Below are positions 10,706 to 20,727 of a stretch of 37,500 nt of DNA, one piece after another. Position numbers and translations under genes: made by a program. The stretch is taken from positions 1,875,039 to 1,912,538 of the forward strand of contig RPFO01000003.1 in assembly GCA_009746045.1 (NCBI GenBank), given 5' to 3'. Positions within the stretch are counted from its first letter, which is position 1. Every line of letters begins with the position of its first letter. Source of the DNA: Mesostigma viride (taxonomy: Eukaryota > Streptophyta > Mesostigmatophyceae > Mesostigmatales > Mesostigmataceae). The notes under the pieces were generated by a model that saw only the letters and a list, made by a program, of their open reading frames with translations, was not told the DNA's origin and made no database searches.

Positions 10706-12080
10706 TCTATAGTGTATCTAGTGAATATCCTACATCACTAGGCCTGAGTGCCGCTAGAGCACCAACCCAAGACTGTGCTTTCGCCTCTCGCATCCACCCA
10801 ACAATGTGATTATGATTGTTTGGTTTCCCTCATAATGTCCTGACGTTAGCTCTTCATGGACCACGGCTACAGAAATGTGGCATAGCCGTAAAAATAGAAA
10901 TTGATCAGTAGATCCCCACGGGTTCCACGTGGAATGGCGCGATCAGCAGGCAGCAAATGAGGAACGGCCATGAGTAAATGGATTCGTGTCGATGCCAATC
11001 GATACGTCGGGAGTATTGAACACAGGGGGACAAAACGGCAAAGAATAGACAACTTCCAAATCCAGTTGACGGTGCCCCATGCCCGGTGAGATTGGCGTCG
11101 GGATCATCAAAGCGTCCGTAATTTTGCTCGTAGCTTGATCAGCTATGGTGTTTTGTCCATTACCACGGCCGTGGCAAGGTAATGTTACGTAATGCCTGGC
11201 CAAATGCCACGTGTTTTCCGGTTTCCCAGCACGTGATCTTGGTGGCAGCGTCTTGAATTAGGAACGAGAAGCCTGACGAAAAGCAATATTTTACCAGCCG
11301 CGCCGCGCCACAATGCCGCTGTGGCGCGCACGCCTGGCAATTTTTTTTGCTGCAGTATGAAGGCTCACGTGAGGGGAACGTGAGGACTCCAGCAGAAAGA
11401 AACCCCAAACGGCGACAAGTGGGTGCCACAGGAAGCAACGTTCCTAAACAGTGGCATCTACGGTACTCAAATTGACGCAGGTAAAAGATGACGGTTTACG
11501 GTGAAACAACGCGGCATGGCAGTGTGTATCTGAAGGGCTTTGCCATAGTGGAGGATCGGGGGTAACTGCCGGGACGACGCGGTCTTCATGATATGGCTAA
11601 GGTTTTGCTGAGAGCCCGGACGAATGACCTGCATGCTTGCCGAGTAAGTGCCGCATGTGCTGGACATAATATTAACTGCTCAGGGACGTTCCACAGATTG
11701 AAGGGTAGATTTTAAATTTGTGCTAGTCACCGATCCGAGTACTTGGAGAAAACACCAGTTCTGCCATGCTGGCGTAATTGGCACCAGTTCTGCCATGCTG
11801 GCGTAATGGACCACAAGCTACGTCACCAGGACAAAGCTGCGATGGCAACGACCATACATGTGCCATATTGGAACCACGAAGCGGCCCTTTCTTCTTACGT
11901 TTCGACGTCCGGGAAAGCTCTAGAAGGGTTGCCGCAATAATGGGATGCCTGGAAAGACAATAACCGTGTCGGACGTGGAGTTAGTGGACACATAGCGTAA
12001 ACATGGCGTTTGCTGCCGACGGTGGGGCAGGGAAGTGTCGTCTTTGAGGCGCGGAGCGGGGCCCGTTGTCAGCCGAAGGC
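10706..12080. promoter_or_regulatory. Intergenic region between divergent PGAP5-like and PGAP4-like genes
   Basis: 1.4 kb separate the two divergent start codons, so both promoters must lie here unless the PGAP5-like gene has further 5' exons. I see no clear TATA box. A 25-base direct repeat, ACCAGTTCTGCCATGCTGGC plus GTAAT, occurs at about 11754 and 11783. An ATG at 12003 opens a 14-codon upstream frame ending with TGA at 12045-12047, which could act as a uORF if the transcript starts upstream of it. Several open frames of 60-90 codons on the minus strand here have no recognised motif. Confidence 0.5.
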
Positions 12081-13958
12081 ATGTGGCTCGCACTGGATCG
12101 ATCCAAGCGCGATGGGAAACGCACTAAGAGTGGGTGCAACCACCCCCTATTCGCGTCCCCTGCTGCCCGTCGCGCGGCTCGAATTCTCTTCCTGCTCCTT
12201 GCCTTCTGGGCACTTCCATTGTTTCTCGTGTGTCGGCAGCACTTTGGGTACTCGCCTCTGCACGCCGCCCTCCCTCAAGACGCCTGGCAGGGTGTGCTGG
12301 CAGGCCGACTGGCAAGGGAACGTGCGGCAGCAGCGGCCGCGTCGGTCCGGCTGAAGAGACTCGCGTTTGACCCAGAAGTCGCCAGCGAGCTCCTCTCCGA
12401 CATCAAAGAGGATGACGCTACTGCGGACGATGCAGAGACTTGGGGCGAAGAATATGCAGACAATACTTTACTGGGCAACTCACAGGGGAGCTTACAGGGA
12501 AGCTTACAGGGAAGCCTACAGGGACGTGCCATTGAAGAAGACAAGCAGACAAGTCGATGGCTGCACCGCAGGTCAACCGCACACGGAGCCCTCACTCCTG
12601 GCATCGCTACCCACAATACCCTACGCTCTTCTTCCCTTGGGGCGGCCCGAGGGGCCACGTTGCCTCGTTCTCGGACGAGTACTTCCTACTCCGTGGCGCT
12701 GACACGATGGCGCGGCCCCACCGGCCAAGCGCAGCGCGCCAATGACTCCCGCCCTGTCGCCCCTTTGCGCCCTGTTATGCCTTCGCGCCCTGTTGTGCCT
12801 CTGCGCCCTGTTACAGCATCACAAGGCGCCCGCCCGCTCGACTACTGTGTGGTCGTGATGGCGGTTCCCCGCCCGCCCCGCGCCCCCGCCTTCTACCTGA
12901 CGGTGCTCGACCGCCTGGTCCACGAGGCCTCCCTTCTTCCGCCATCCGCGACCGCCGAGGTCATCGTCTTTGACACCCTCCCAGGGATATCCCCCGAACA
13001 CGCTCGTCTCCCTTACCAGGCCGACCTGGCGATGCTCTCGCGGCTGTTCGCCGTCACGACCAGCTCATCCAGGTCCACCCCAGGGTCTCCCGCGAAGATG
13101 GCGGAGGATTGGATGGCCGCGCTGCGCGTGTGCCAGCAGCGGGGCGCGACGCATTGTCTCGTCTTGAAGGACGACGGGCTGCCCGTCCCTGGGTTTTTCT
13201 CGGCATTACAGCAGGTGCTGCCCCCGCCTGGCCAATCATGGACATGCCTCCGGCTGCATTACCCGGAGAAGTGGCAGGGGTATGACCTGACAAACGCGTG
13301 GGAGCTGCCAGCATTAGGGGTCTTGGGCGGATCTCTGGCACTCCTGGCCACATGGCTGCGGCGAAAATGGCGAAAGTGCAGCCAGGGGGCATTCCTATCT
13401 AGGAAGGGAGCTCATGCATCCAGTCCTAGGTCCAAAGAAGAGGAGGGACATGCACACATCCCTGGGATGGGGCCATATATCCCTGGGATGGAGGCAACGG
13501 GAAAACTGGAGACAACCGGCAAATGTATGTCTAGCGGGCAGGTGGCGGTGGTTGTCACACTGGGGTTCCTTCTCCCCATGGCCACCGCTTATGCCGTCGG
13601 CCGCCCCCACCTTCTCCAGATTCTCCATGCATTCCCCTGGCTGAGCCACAGGGTCATCTGCCCAGGGTGCTGCGACCGAGGGGTGGTGTTCCCTTTACCG
13701 GCCATCCCTGGCATCTCTTCTTATCTCGAGACGTATGCGGGGGATGCTGAATCGGATTTGTTATTGGATCGTTACGTGGAGGAGAGTAACGGCACGTGTT
13801 ACTTGACTGTGCCGAATCTGGTCAAGTATATCGGCATTGTGAGGCCGTCGGCAAGGTATTTGTGCATGCTGCGCGGCCTTTCCTGTGGTGGAACACCAGC
13901 CATAGCCTCCCGGCTTGTGTGGAGGGATCCTAGAATGTTTCAAGGGATATGGGCGTAG
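12081..13958 (+). CDS. PGAP4/TMEM246-like GPI-glycan glycosyltransferase
   Basis: Membrane glycosyltransferase resembling PGAP4, the Golgi enzyme that adds N-acetylgalactosamine to the first mannose of GPI anchors in animals. The ATG at 12081 gives 625 residues in one exon. The order is: basic N-terminus; membrane anchor (about 35-51); a low-complexity stem with GSLQ and RPVxPLRPV repeats (about 135-245); first half of the GT-A-like domain from LDYCVVVMAVPRPPRAPAFY (about 253) to CLVLKDDGLPVPGFF (363-365 KDD) and CLRLHYPEKWQGY; a membrane pair (about 411-425 and 487-506) inserted in the catalytic domain; then the second half with CPGCCDRGVVFPLPA and YLTVPNLVKYIGIV. This split domain is a hallmark of PGAP4. 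Lys precedes the two Asp where I expect an acidic residue. The loop between the membrane segments is long and holds an IPGM repeat. It is divergent from the PGAP5-like gene. Donor sugar is inferred. Confidence 0.87.
   Translation: MWLALDRSKRDGKRTKSGCNHPLFASPAARRAARILFLLLAFWALPLFLVCRQHFGYSPLHAALPQDAWQGVLAGRLARERAAAAAASVRLKRLAFDPEVASELLSDIKEDDATADDAETWGEEYADNTLLGNSQGSLQGSLQGSLQGRAIEEDKQTSRWLHRRSTAHGALTPGIATHNTLRSSSLGAARGATLPRSRTSTSYSVALTRWRGPTGQAQRANDSRPVAPLRPVMPSRPVVPLRPVTASQGARPLDYCVVVMAVPRPPRAPAFYLTVLDRLVHEASLLPPSATAEVIVFDTLPGISPEHARLPYQADLAMLSRLFAVTTSSSRSTPGSPAKMAEDWMAALRVCQQRGATHCLVLKDDGLPVPGFFSALQQVLPPPGQSWTCLRLHYPEKWQGYDLTNAWELPALGVLGGSLALLATWLRRKWRKCSQGAFLSRKGAHASSPRSKEEEGHAHIPGMGPYIPGMEATGKLETTGKCMSSGQVAVVVTLGFLLPMATAYAVGRPHLLQILHAFPWLSHRVICPGCCDRGVVFPLPAIPGISSYLETYAGDAESDLLLDRYVEESNGTCYLTVPNLVKYIGIVRPSARYLCMLRGLSCGGTPAIASRLVWRDPRMFQGIWA
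12480..12528 (+). repeat. 12-bp in-frame repeat (GSLQ) in the PGAP4-like stem
   Basis: Three to four copies of a unit like GGAAGCTTACAG encode GSLQ repeats in the luminal stem. A second in-frame repeat of about 18 bases, encoding RPVxPLRPV, lies at 12755-12815. Both keep the reading frame and would only change stem length. Confidence 0.85.
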
Positions 13959-14236
13959 TGGAGGCCAGTATTGTATTGGCAAGCTCTCACGCAGACTGGC
14001 ATGGTATGGCCTGCTTGAATCATGCATGCAGTTTGCGCTGCTGCGCACAAATGCAGGTTCCACCACTGGTGATGAATTGTCGCACATGCCCTTGTGATAA
14101 AAGGCGGTCCTACTTGTAGTAGGAAGTAAGTGAGTGAGCGAGCGAGTAAGCAAGTAACTTGAGTAAGTAAACTTGCAAGTAAGTAAGTACTTGCGTGTCA
14201 TGCGCAGAGGCATGTGACACAGAGTACAATATTCGT
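13959..14236. other. 3' flank of the PGAP4-like gene with a GTAA-rich tract
   Basis: It includes the probable 3' UTR. A degenerate tetranucleotide tract (GTAAGTAAGTGAGTGAGCGA and similar) runs from about 14119 to 14192. No gene is seen. Confidence 0.6.
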
Positions 14237-15640
14237 TAATTTACACGTAGACAGCGTCACGTGAGCATAAGTCCTCAGCGGGATATGGAAATGGAATGGG
14301 ATGGATGATGCTAGCTATCTAGTTTCTAGTTACAGAGTCAGTGCGGGTGCTGCGGCCCGAATATCGCTGCAGCATGTGGTTGCCAATTTAATGAGCGCAC
14401 GCGGTTAATATGGTCACTCGCGGTGCCCCTACCGACTTGGGGTTGGTATCCTTCAGAACTACCTGCCACCTATCTTTACAAGTTGCATCTGCCTCCAGAT
14501 TACAGAAAAGCCTGGAGGCTGCCCGGCGTAAGTTCGTTCCTTCTAAGTAAGTAAGTGCGTGAACATGCACTGAAGGCATGCCATGGAGTAACCGATGAGG
14601 TACTTTTCAACGCGGCTACTGCACCGGTGAAGGCAAGTGGCGCGACTCACTCGCCCAGCCAGGTCTGGAGTCGCATTACAGTAGAGGACAGCTCAGATGA
14701 CGGTGATATTCCCCTCTATAGTGACTATATGGTTGGGGCCGGCATGACGCAGACGATATTTGCAAATTTTGTGTAATTATTTTTCTAATGAGATTAGCAT
14801 AGTACTCCGTGGCACATTTGAAAGTGCTGTCCTCCGGATTTTTGCCTGTGCACCGTGTGCAGTTCTTGGACGTTTGGAATCATGGCATGGCTAACGTAAT
14901 GACTGACTAGCTAGACCTTTTCAGTGGTTTTCCATTTGCGGGTATTTCCTCGTAAATGGTGGGAGCGCAATCGCAGCAATGGTGATCACCATGAACTAGA
15001 CACTCCCGGCCAGTTAGGCTCGAAACACACGCCCTGATCAAGCAAGCTGTTTCCGGCCCCACCGTCTAGGTCATCTAGTCGCTCTACACGTAAGCCAGCC
15101 ATAATTTCAATGCATGTCAAGGCTACACATTTCCATCTTCATTCATATTCATCATCCTGCACTACTCGAAAACGCGGACAAGATAACGGCAGGCTCGAGC
15201 TACCATGGTCCGGATTCTCCCGATTTCTGGCCTGCCGGCTGGTTGTCTCCTTGATAGTACTCCGTGGCATGCCCATGGGCAATTGACTCGCAAGTAATTA
15301 CTTAGTTACTGGAGTCGTGCGCAGATAGCAACTCCGCGTCGTTCCTTCTTCTAGGTAGGGTAGCGCACATGAGCCTATGATGAAAAGTCCAATGGCAGCC
15401 CTGTAATGGCCGAGCATGGCCAGGGGTTCGCCATGTGAGGACGAAGGGCCCTGCCGCTGCATGCGGGCTTGCATGGTGCCGGCTACTGTTGCTATCTATA
15501 TCTGATAAGTCTACCTGATCTTTGCGGCCGGGCCAGATGCCTGGCTAGGCCTATTTAAAGGCACCTGTGCCTAAGAATGTGGGAAACATTAGGAATAAAT
15601 CAGCATACGGATCCTCACATTTGCTTATATGTGCATACTG
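14237..15640 (-). mobile_element. Retroelement 3' end, minus-strand copy A, interrupted by a dispersed repeat
   Basis: On the minus strand this matches, segment by segment, the 3' parts of copies B and C: the block with TTTCCCACATTCTTAGGCAC and GGCCTAGCCAGGCATCTGGC (15531-15610), a middle block near 15420-15480, the block encoding RWQVVLKDTNPKSVGAPRVT (14400-14560), and the terminal block CATCATCCATCCCATTCC followed by TCACGTGACGC (14237-14333). It is diverged and broken by the dispersed repeat at 15061-15275. It carries no intact frame. Confidence 0.7.
15061..15275. repeat. Dispersed repeat, copy 1
   Basis: About 215 bases with clear similarity to 34446-34660: shared blocks include ACCGTCTAG, GGCTACACATTTCCA, a CATTCAT/CATCATC block, and CTCCCGATTTCTGGCCTGC followed by GCTGGTTGTCTC. 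It has no coding potential and may be a SINE or other short non-autonomous element; no tRNA-like head or poly-A tail is obvious. It lies inside retroelement copy A. Confidence 0.75.
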
Positions 15641-16471
15641 CATGGAATATTTATTGCCCTACGCAACATCTTATTGGTGACAGCGCCGTCGAGCCCATCC
15701 TCCATCTCCTCATATGACCCATCTCCGCATATGCATCAGCGTCCACGTCTCGGCGCCGCATGAAACGCGACCAAAAATGATCATCTGCATCATCCATGAT
15801 CCAAAATATGAAAGGTCTTTTTACCTGGGTTGCCTTCTTGAGAATGAAGACTTCACACGTAGGCCAGAGAAATGTTGAGATGATGATTCCACAGTACGTG
15901 GTTTGGTTACCACAACCCTTGCAGACACAACTTAGACAAGTAATATCCTTGACTAGTTACTTCTGTGGAACTGAAAGTGGTCAACGAGCAAGAGGCCTTT
16001 GAGAATGGATGAGTAAAGCAAAAGAATAATTGTACCATTAATTAATTAATTAAACATGTACGTGCTCCCGTTGGGGAGTCACGGAGCACCGAAGTGCTTT
16101 TAATCCCTGTGTGTGCACAACAGGAGAAAGGGCAGAGACCCCCAGTCTCCTTCATGCCAAAGGCATGCCACAGCTGCATGCGGGCACGCTAGCTAAACGG
16201 ACACGCTAACGATCCGGCAGTCTGTGGGTGCAATAAGACCCATGTGAGCATATCATAACAAGGAGCGTGCATGGGCAAGTAATCTGATCGAAGCCAGGAC
16301 GTAGCATGGCTGTACAAGGACTATGCTAAGGCTATGGCTGGTTGTGTACCGTGCGTTGGCGGTGCACGTGACTAGCTATAGGTGAGGTGGCACAACTAGG
16401 CAAACATTCTAAGCATGGCTGCCATGGCGGCAGTGACTACCAATGAAGTCAAGCTAGGGCTACAAGCTGTT
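15641..16471. other. Intergenic stretch with no recognised gene
   Basis: A short (ATTA)n run is at 16037-16053. Open frames under 70 codons here have no recognised motifs. The right end, from about 16400, may belong to the retroelement fragment that follows. Confidence 0.5.
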
Positions 16472-16771
16472 CTAGCCGGCTGGGGGCGTCCACATCTTGT
16501 GGTTGATCATCAGGTCCCCGCCCCTCCAGTACACCTTGGGCTTCTGGGGGTCCTGCTTGTGGCGGAGGTATTCAGGCCACAGGTCACATCGCTGCTGCTG
16601 CTGAGCGGGGGTCAGGTCGTCGTCCAGCGTCCAGGTGAGGTCGTGCAACCGCTTGCGACGAGAGAGGAACCGCTGCTTGTCCTCACGGGAGGCCGGGAAG
16701 GTGAGCATGCAGGACTGGTGGGGGAGCCGCCTTGTCCCGTGAGTGGGGAAGGCGGCACGGCACCCACGCAA
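16472..16771 (-). pseudogene. Retrotransposon ORF fragment with LDDDLTPAQQQ linker
   Basis: A 99-codon minus-strand frame contains SREDKQRFLSRRKRLHDLTW, then TLDDDLTPAQQQQRCDLWPE and KVYWRGGDLMINHKMW. I recognise this as the kind of linker found between the N-terminal region and reverse transcriptase in non-LTR elements of chlorophyte genomes. Neither a full endonuclease nor an RT domain is present on either side. A second, more diverged copy follows at 16872-17219. Confidence 0.6.
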
Positions 16772-16871
16772 TTATACCATGTTAGCTTAGTTAGATCACA
16801 ACCAACGCTCCAGCAATGGCGACCCATACGTCCCAATATCAACGTGCACGTCGAGCACGCTCCAACGTACG

Positions 16872-17219
16872 TTAGCCCGAGATGGATCGACCAATCAGGT
16901 TACAGCAACTGGCAGGCGCCCAGGGCTTATGGTCGACGTGGATGACCGCCGGCCCCCCTCCAGTATACCGGCTTCCCCCCTGCGGTCTGCTGCAGCTGGA
17001 GGTAGCCGGGTCGGCGATAGCTCCCATTACCATTGTTGCTGCGCTGAGGGTCAAGTCGTCGTCCAGCGTGTAGGAAGTACTTGCGAGCTTCTTGCGGCGT
17101 TTCAGAAACAACAGCTTATCCGCCAGGTACTTAAAGGTGCCGGAGCAGGGGAGCCGGTCCAGCCATATACCCCGCACGCGGGGAATTAGGCGGACAGCCG
17201 CCGGCCATCCTGAGCTCAC
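16872..17219 (-). pseudogene. Second diverged copy of the LDDDLT retrotransposon fragment
   Basis: The minus-strand frame includes YLADKLLFLKRRKKLASTSY followed by TLDDDLT, then loses similarity to the copy at 16472-16771 through frame loss, although the nucleotide sequence still echoes it. The two copies face the same way and are about 420 bases apart, suggesting a tandem duplication. Confidence 0.55.
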
Positions 17220-17268
17220 CAGCGAGTTCCATGGGCCGGGGTAAGGATTAATTGACTAATGAACTAAT

Positions 17269-17361
17269 TAATAGACACGTGACTGCGTCACGTGAGCATA
17301 AGTCCTCAGTGGGAGGGGAACATGGGATGGAATGGATGATGTAAGCTATCTAGGTCCTAGT
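17269..17361. repeat. Inverted copy of the retroelement terminus (left arm)
   Basis: About 93 bases that are the reverse complement of 18976-19074. It includes CACGTGACTGCGTCACGTG (17276-17294), a near-palindrome with two CACGTG boxes, and GTCCTCAGTGGGAGGGGAAC. Together the two arms bracket retroelement copies B and C as inverted terminal repeats about 1.8 kb apart. Confidence 0.85.
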
Positions 17362-17494
17362 TCAGTATACAGGGGTAAGGATGTCGCGCTTAAACGCTAT
17401 GGCAAGAGACCATGCTCGACCGGCTGGTCCTCAGTGTCACCTGCCAGCCATGCAGCTGGTCAAAATGCTTGACGATGACGTTATGCATGGCTGC

Positions 17495-18243
17495 GACGGA
17501 TCGGCATGGCGTGGGCGCACCTCCATGACCACCGCCGCTGGTGTAGCAACCCTGCCCTACCCCGGATCGTCAAGCGTGCCCTCTTCAAGGTCGTCATTCT
17601 GACGATCCTGACCTACGGTGCCGAGGCCTGCCAGGTCTCGTCAGACACTGACGCAGGAGCTGGAGCAACGACTCGACGGGAACGTCACCAACATGCTGCG
17701 CAAGGCCCTTAATATATCCCCTTTGGTTTGCACATTAGTAATGAGGATTTGTACGCTGATTTGCCCTGTGTTTCCCACATTCTTAGGCACAGCTAGCTAG
17801 GCGCCTGGGCCTATAGCCGGGCACCTGGCCCGCACAGATCCTAGCTAGGTAGACACATCAGATAGACTCGCTGCATGGCACCAAGCCCGCCCAGCCTGGG
17901 AGTTATGTCCTCACCTGGCGTGCCCCAGGCCGCGCGCGGCAGGGCCGCCACCGGCCCACGCACCATCTGGACCGGCTTTCCGTGATAGACTCGGCATGGA
18001 CATGTGCTACCCTAGTCGAGACGGGCTCACACCCGGGCAGCCTCCTGGTTTGTCTGTAATATCCAGAGGCAGATGGTACGCAAGGATAGATGGCAAGTAG
18101 TGATGAAGGAGACCACCCCTTGTCCCTTGGAAGTCTGTGGGGGCTCCGCGTGTGACCGCGTATGGCATTCATAGCGATTCGGGCCGTGGTGCCCACAACC
18201 CTGCAACTAGGACCTAGATAGCTTACATCATCTATTCCATCCT
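17495..18243 (+). mobile_element. Retroelement 3' end, plus-strand copy B, decayed reverse transcriptase tail
   Basis: It carries the C-terminal part of a non-LTR reverse transcriptase: RIGMAWAHLHDHRRWCSNPA, PRIVKRALFKVVILTILTYG, and (shifted frame) LTQELEQRLDGNVTNMLRKA, followed by frames with stops. A 3' segment of about 350 bases follows (GGGCAGCCTCCTGGTTTGTC, GGGGCTCCGCGTGTGACC) and ends inside the terminal block at AACTAGGACCTAGATAGC. There are several frameshifts and stops. Copy C follows directly in the same orientation. Confidence 0.8.
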
Positions 18244-19080
18244 TCAGGCCGCTTCAAGCTGCTCGATCGGCAGTTGGCTTCCCGACTGCGAGGACGACAT
18301 GACGACACGGATCGGCATGGCGTGGGCGCACCTCCATGACCACCGCCGCTGGTGTAGCAACCCCGCCCTACCCCGGATCGTCAAGCGTGACCTCTTCTTG
18401 AAAGGTCGTCATTCTGCCGATCCTGACCTACGGCGCCGAGACGTGGGCACTGACGCAGGAGCTGGAGCAACGACTCGACGGCGCCGTCACCAAGATGCTG
18501 CGCAAGGCCCTTAATTAACATCCCCTTTGCTTTGCACATTAGTAATGAGGATTTGTACGCTGATTTGCCCTATGTTTCCCACATTATTAGGCACAGGCGC
18601 CTCAGTGGGCCTAGCCGGGCACCTGGCCCGCACAGATCAGGTAGATACCTCAGATAGACTAGCTGGCACCAAGCCCGCACAGCCTGGGCGATATGTCCTA
18701 TCCTGGCGTGCCCCCGCCGGGCCGCGCGCGGCAGGGCCGCCACCCGTGGACATTTCGTGATAGACTTGGCATGGACATGTGCTACACTAGACGTGACGGG
18801 CTCACACCCGGGCAGCCTCCTGGTTTGTCTGGAATATGGAGGCAGATGGTGCGCAAGGATATATGAGATGGCAAGTAGTGGTGATGAAGGAGACCACCCC
18901 CAAGCCTGTGGGGGCTCCGCGTGTGACCAAGTATGGCATTCATAGCGATTCGGGCCGCGGTGCCCACACCCCTGTAACTAGGACCTAGATAGCTTATACC
19001 ATCCATTCCATCCCATGTTCCCCTCGCTGAGGACTAATTGTGCTCACGTGACGCAGTCACGTGTCTATTAATTAATTAAT
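18244..19080 (+). mobile_element. Retroelement 3' end, plus-strand copy C with complete terminus
   Basis: Direct repeat of copy B (offset about 800 bases), extending further at both ends. It starts with RFKLLDRQLASRLRGRHDD, then RIGMAWAHLHDHRRWCSNPA, a frameshifted YGAE-like motif, LARTDQVDTSDRLA and a 3' non-coding part. It ends with the terminal block 18976-19074 containing TCACGTGACGCAGTCACGTG and an (ATTA)n tail. It is broken by frameshifts. Confidence 0.8.
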
Positions 19081-19084
19081 TAAT

Positions 19085-19170
19085 CTATTCCATCCCATGC
19101 TCCCCTCCCTTTGAGGACTTATGCGCCTCACGTGACGCAGTCACGTGTCTATTAATGAATTAATTAATGG
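19085..19170. repeat. Tandem duplicate of the retroelement terminus
   Basis: It repeats the last 75 bases of copy C: CATTCCATCCC-like start, TGAGGACTTATG, TCACGTGACGCAGTCACGTG, then an ATTAAT tail. It lies immediately after copy C in the same orientation. Confidence 0.85.
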
Positions 19171-19310
19171 CTGCGCTTGGCGATGTCGGCCTCCTCGCGG
19201 AGGTGGAGCGTTTCAGTTGCTTGAGCTGTGCTGCGATGGTGGAGGCGGTGGAGATGGTGTGGTGCTTCAGCATGTCCGCCCAGGTCTGGGTGGGAGGACT
19301 GAGCATGGTT
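19171..19310 (-). pseudogene. Short coding-like retroelement fragment
   Basis: The minus strand reads QTWADMLKHHTISTASTIAA followed by QLKQLKR, which has the look of the alpha-helical region upstream of the LDDDLT linker. It could be the 5' continuation of the minus-strand fragments at 16472-17219, split by insertion of 17269-19170. This is an inference from orientation and position only. Confidence 0.35.
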
Positions 19311-20727
19311 GGCTGGGCCCTAGCTCTTGCCTAGCCATAATCATCTTCCACGTACCCCATGCCAGGACTTTCTAGGTATGATGCATCATGGTGGTAATTC
19401 AGGTGCACCTAGTGCACCCAGAGTAGGTGGCTAGCTTGTCACATCCGTGATCATTTACGTCCGTGCACTCAAGAAGTTACGCGGTTGCCGTAATCGGAAT
19501 CGTTACCGACGTTTGGTTGGTTCCGAATCAGTAGGCCGCAGGCTTTGTTCCTTTGGGCCGGTGTGGAGGGCCGCGCCGGAAAGGCCTGAATTTCTATCTA
19601 GAGTGACAGTCTTAGGTGACCTGGCTTAGGTTCAGGCGCAAGACTTTGGGGCGCAAAGCCTTGGTGGCTTGCGCAATATTCCGGTGCGTGACATTTAGCA
19701 GTTACGAATCTTTTGTATTGTCCAGACGGAATGATGTTCAGTCCATCTGACAAAGCTAGATACGCAGATCGTACTGTGCGGTGTGCTGGCTCGCACGCGG
19801 CTGTCGAACAGACTTGCTCATGCAGCATTTTGCTGGCAGTCTAGCTGCGCACGTTAGGCGGCTTGCTGGCAAATGCGACAGCGCATGGATGCCGGGATTT
19901 TTGGAGGTATTTAGGAGTCGGGCAGCGGCCATGGTGATCGTTGTTCGCTCGTTTCTCTCCCTCACAACTAGTTTGTTGTCTTCATGGGGTTAAACTTCTC
20001 GAACAGCCCGGAGCAGCCCACGTGAGTGGTTGCATGTCATTGCCATGACGATGGTTGATAGGATTGACAGTGGTTTGATCCGGTTGGGATGTTGTTGGCA
20101 TTCTGGACAAGAAACGTTCTGCTGACCTGGAAACAGTCCCGGGAAAGGGCCGGTTCGTCGTTGGCCAGTATGCCAGTAACTGGGACATGAGCGCAGAGTC
20201 ACGCAGTTGATATAGATTGTGACGTAACACTGTTGCGCCACAGGGGCGTCATGGTCGGTCTGTGGTGATTTCGATGGGTCTCAAGGATACTTACTCTTAC
20301 AGTTGCGGCAGCACAACTCGGCATTCATTGAAATTTGTCAAATGTTATGGACTGAATGGTTTGGGCATTGCTTTCATCACAAAGCATTATGGCAATCTTC
20401 ATGATACAATCGGCTGGCTGCGCTGCCTGTCATGAAGGTGGTGGCACGCAAACGCGACAGGCTGCTTACACCCCCCACCTGCGGGATGTCGCCCAGAATG
20501 TATTAAAAACCATATGCCCTTTCTCAGGGATAAGTGTTACGTGTACTCCCAACGAAGTTATGTTCTTAATTAATTAATAAATCAATGCACAGAACCGATA
20601 TATAGTGATAGCCGTGATGCTGGGCAGTGCTCTAGCTTACCAAAAAAGGCGAACTCTGTGCATGTACACGCCCATGCATCACTTCTCTGGTCTGGCACGT
20701 AAAGTTTGCGGCCTCTTTCAGAACACC
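19311..20727. other. Intergenic stretch with no recognised gene
   Basis: Several open frames of 60-85 codons occur on both strands, none with a motif I know. No repeat beyond short runs is seen. Confidence 0.5.

Noticed and set aside
10943-11438. Minus-strand frames of 86-92 codons upstream of the PGAP5-like gene
   Set aside because: No recognised motif and no splice structure linking them to the gene; likely chance frames in the shared upstream region.
12066-12080. Upstream TTG start for the PGAP4-like protein
   Set aside because: TTG starts are not expected in a nuclear gene; the ATG at 12081 lies five codons on and precedes the basic N-terminus and membrane anchor.
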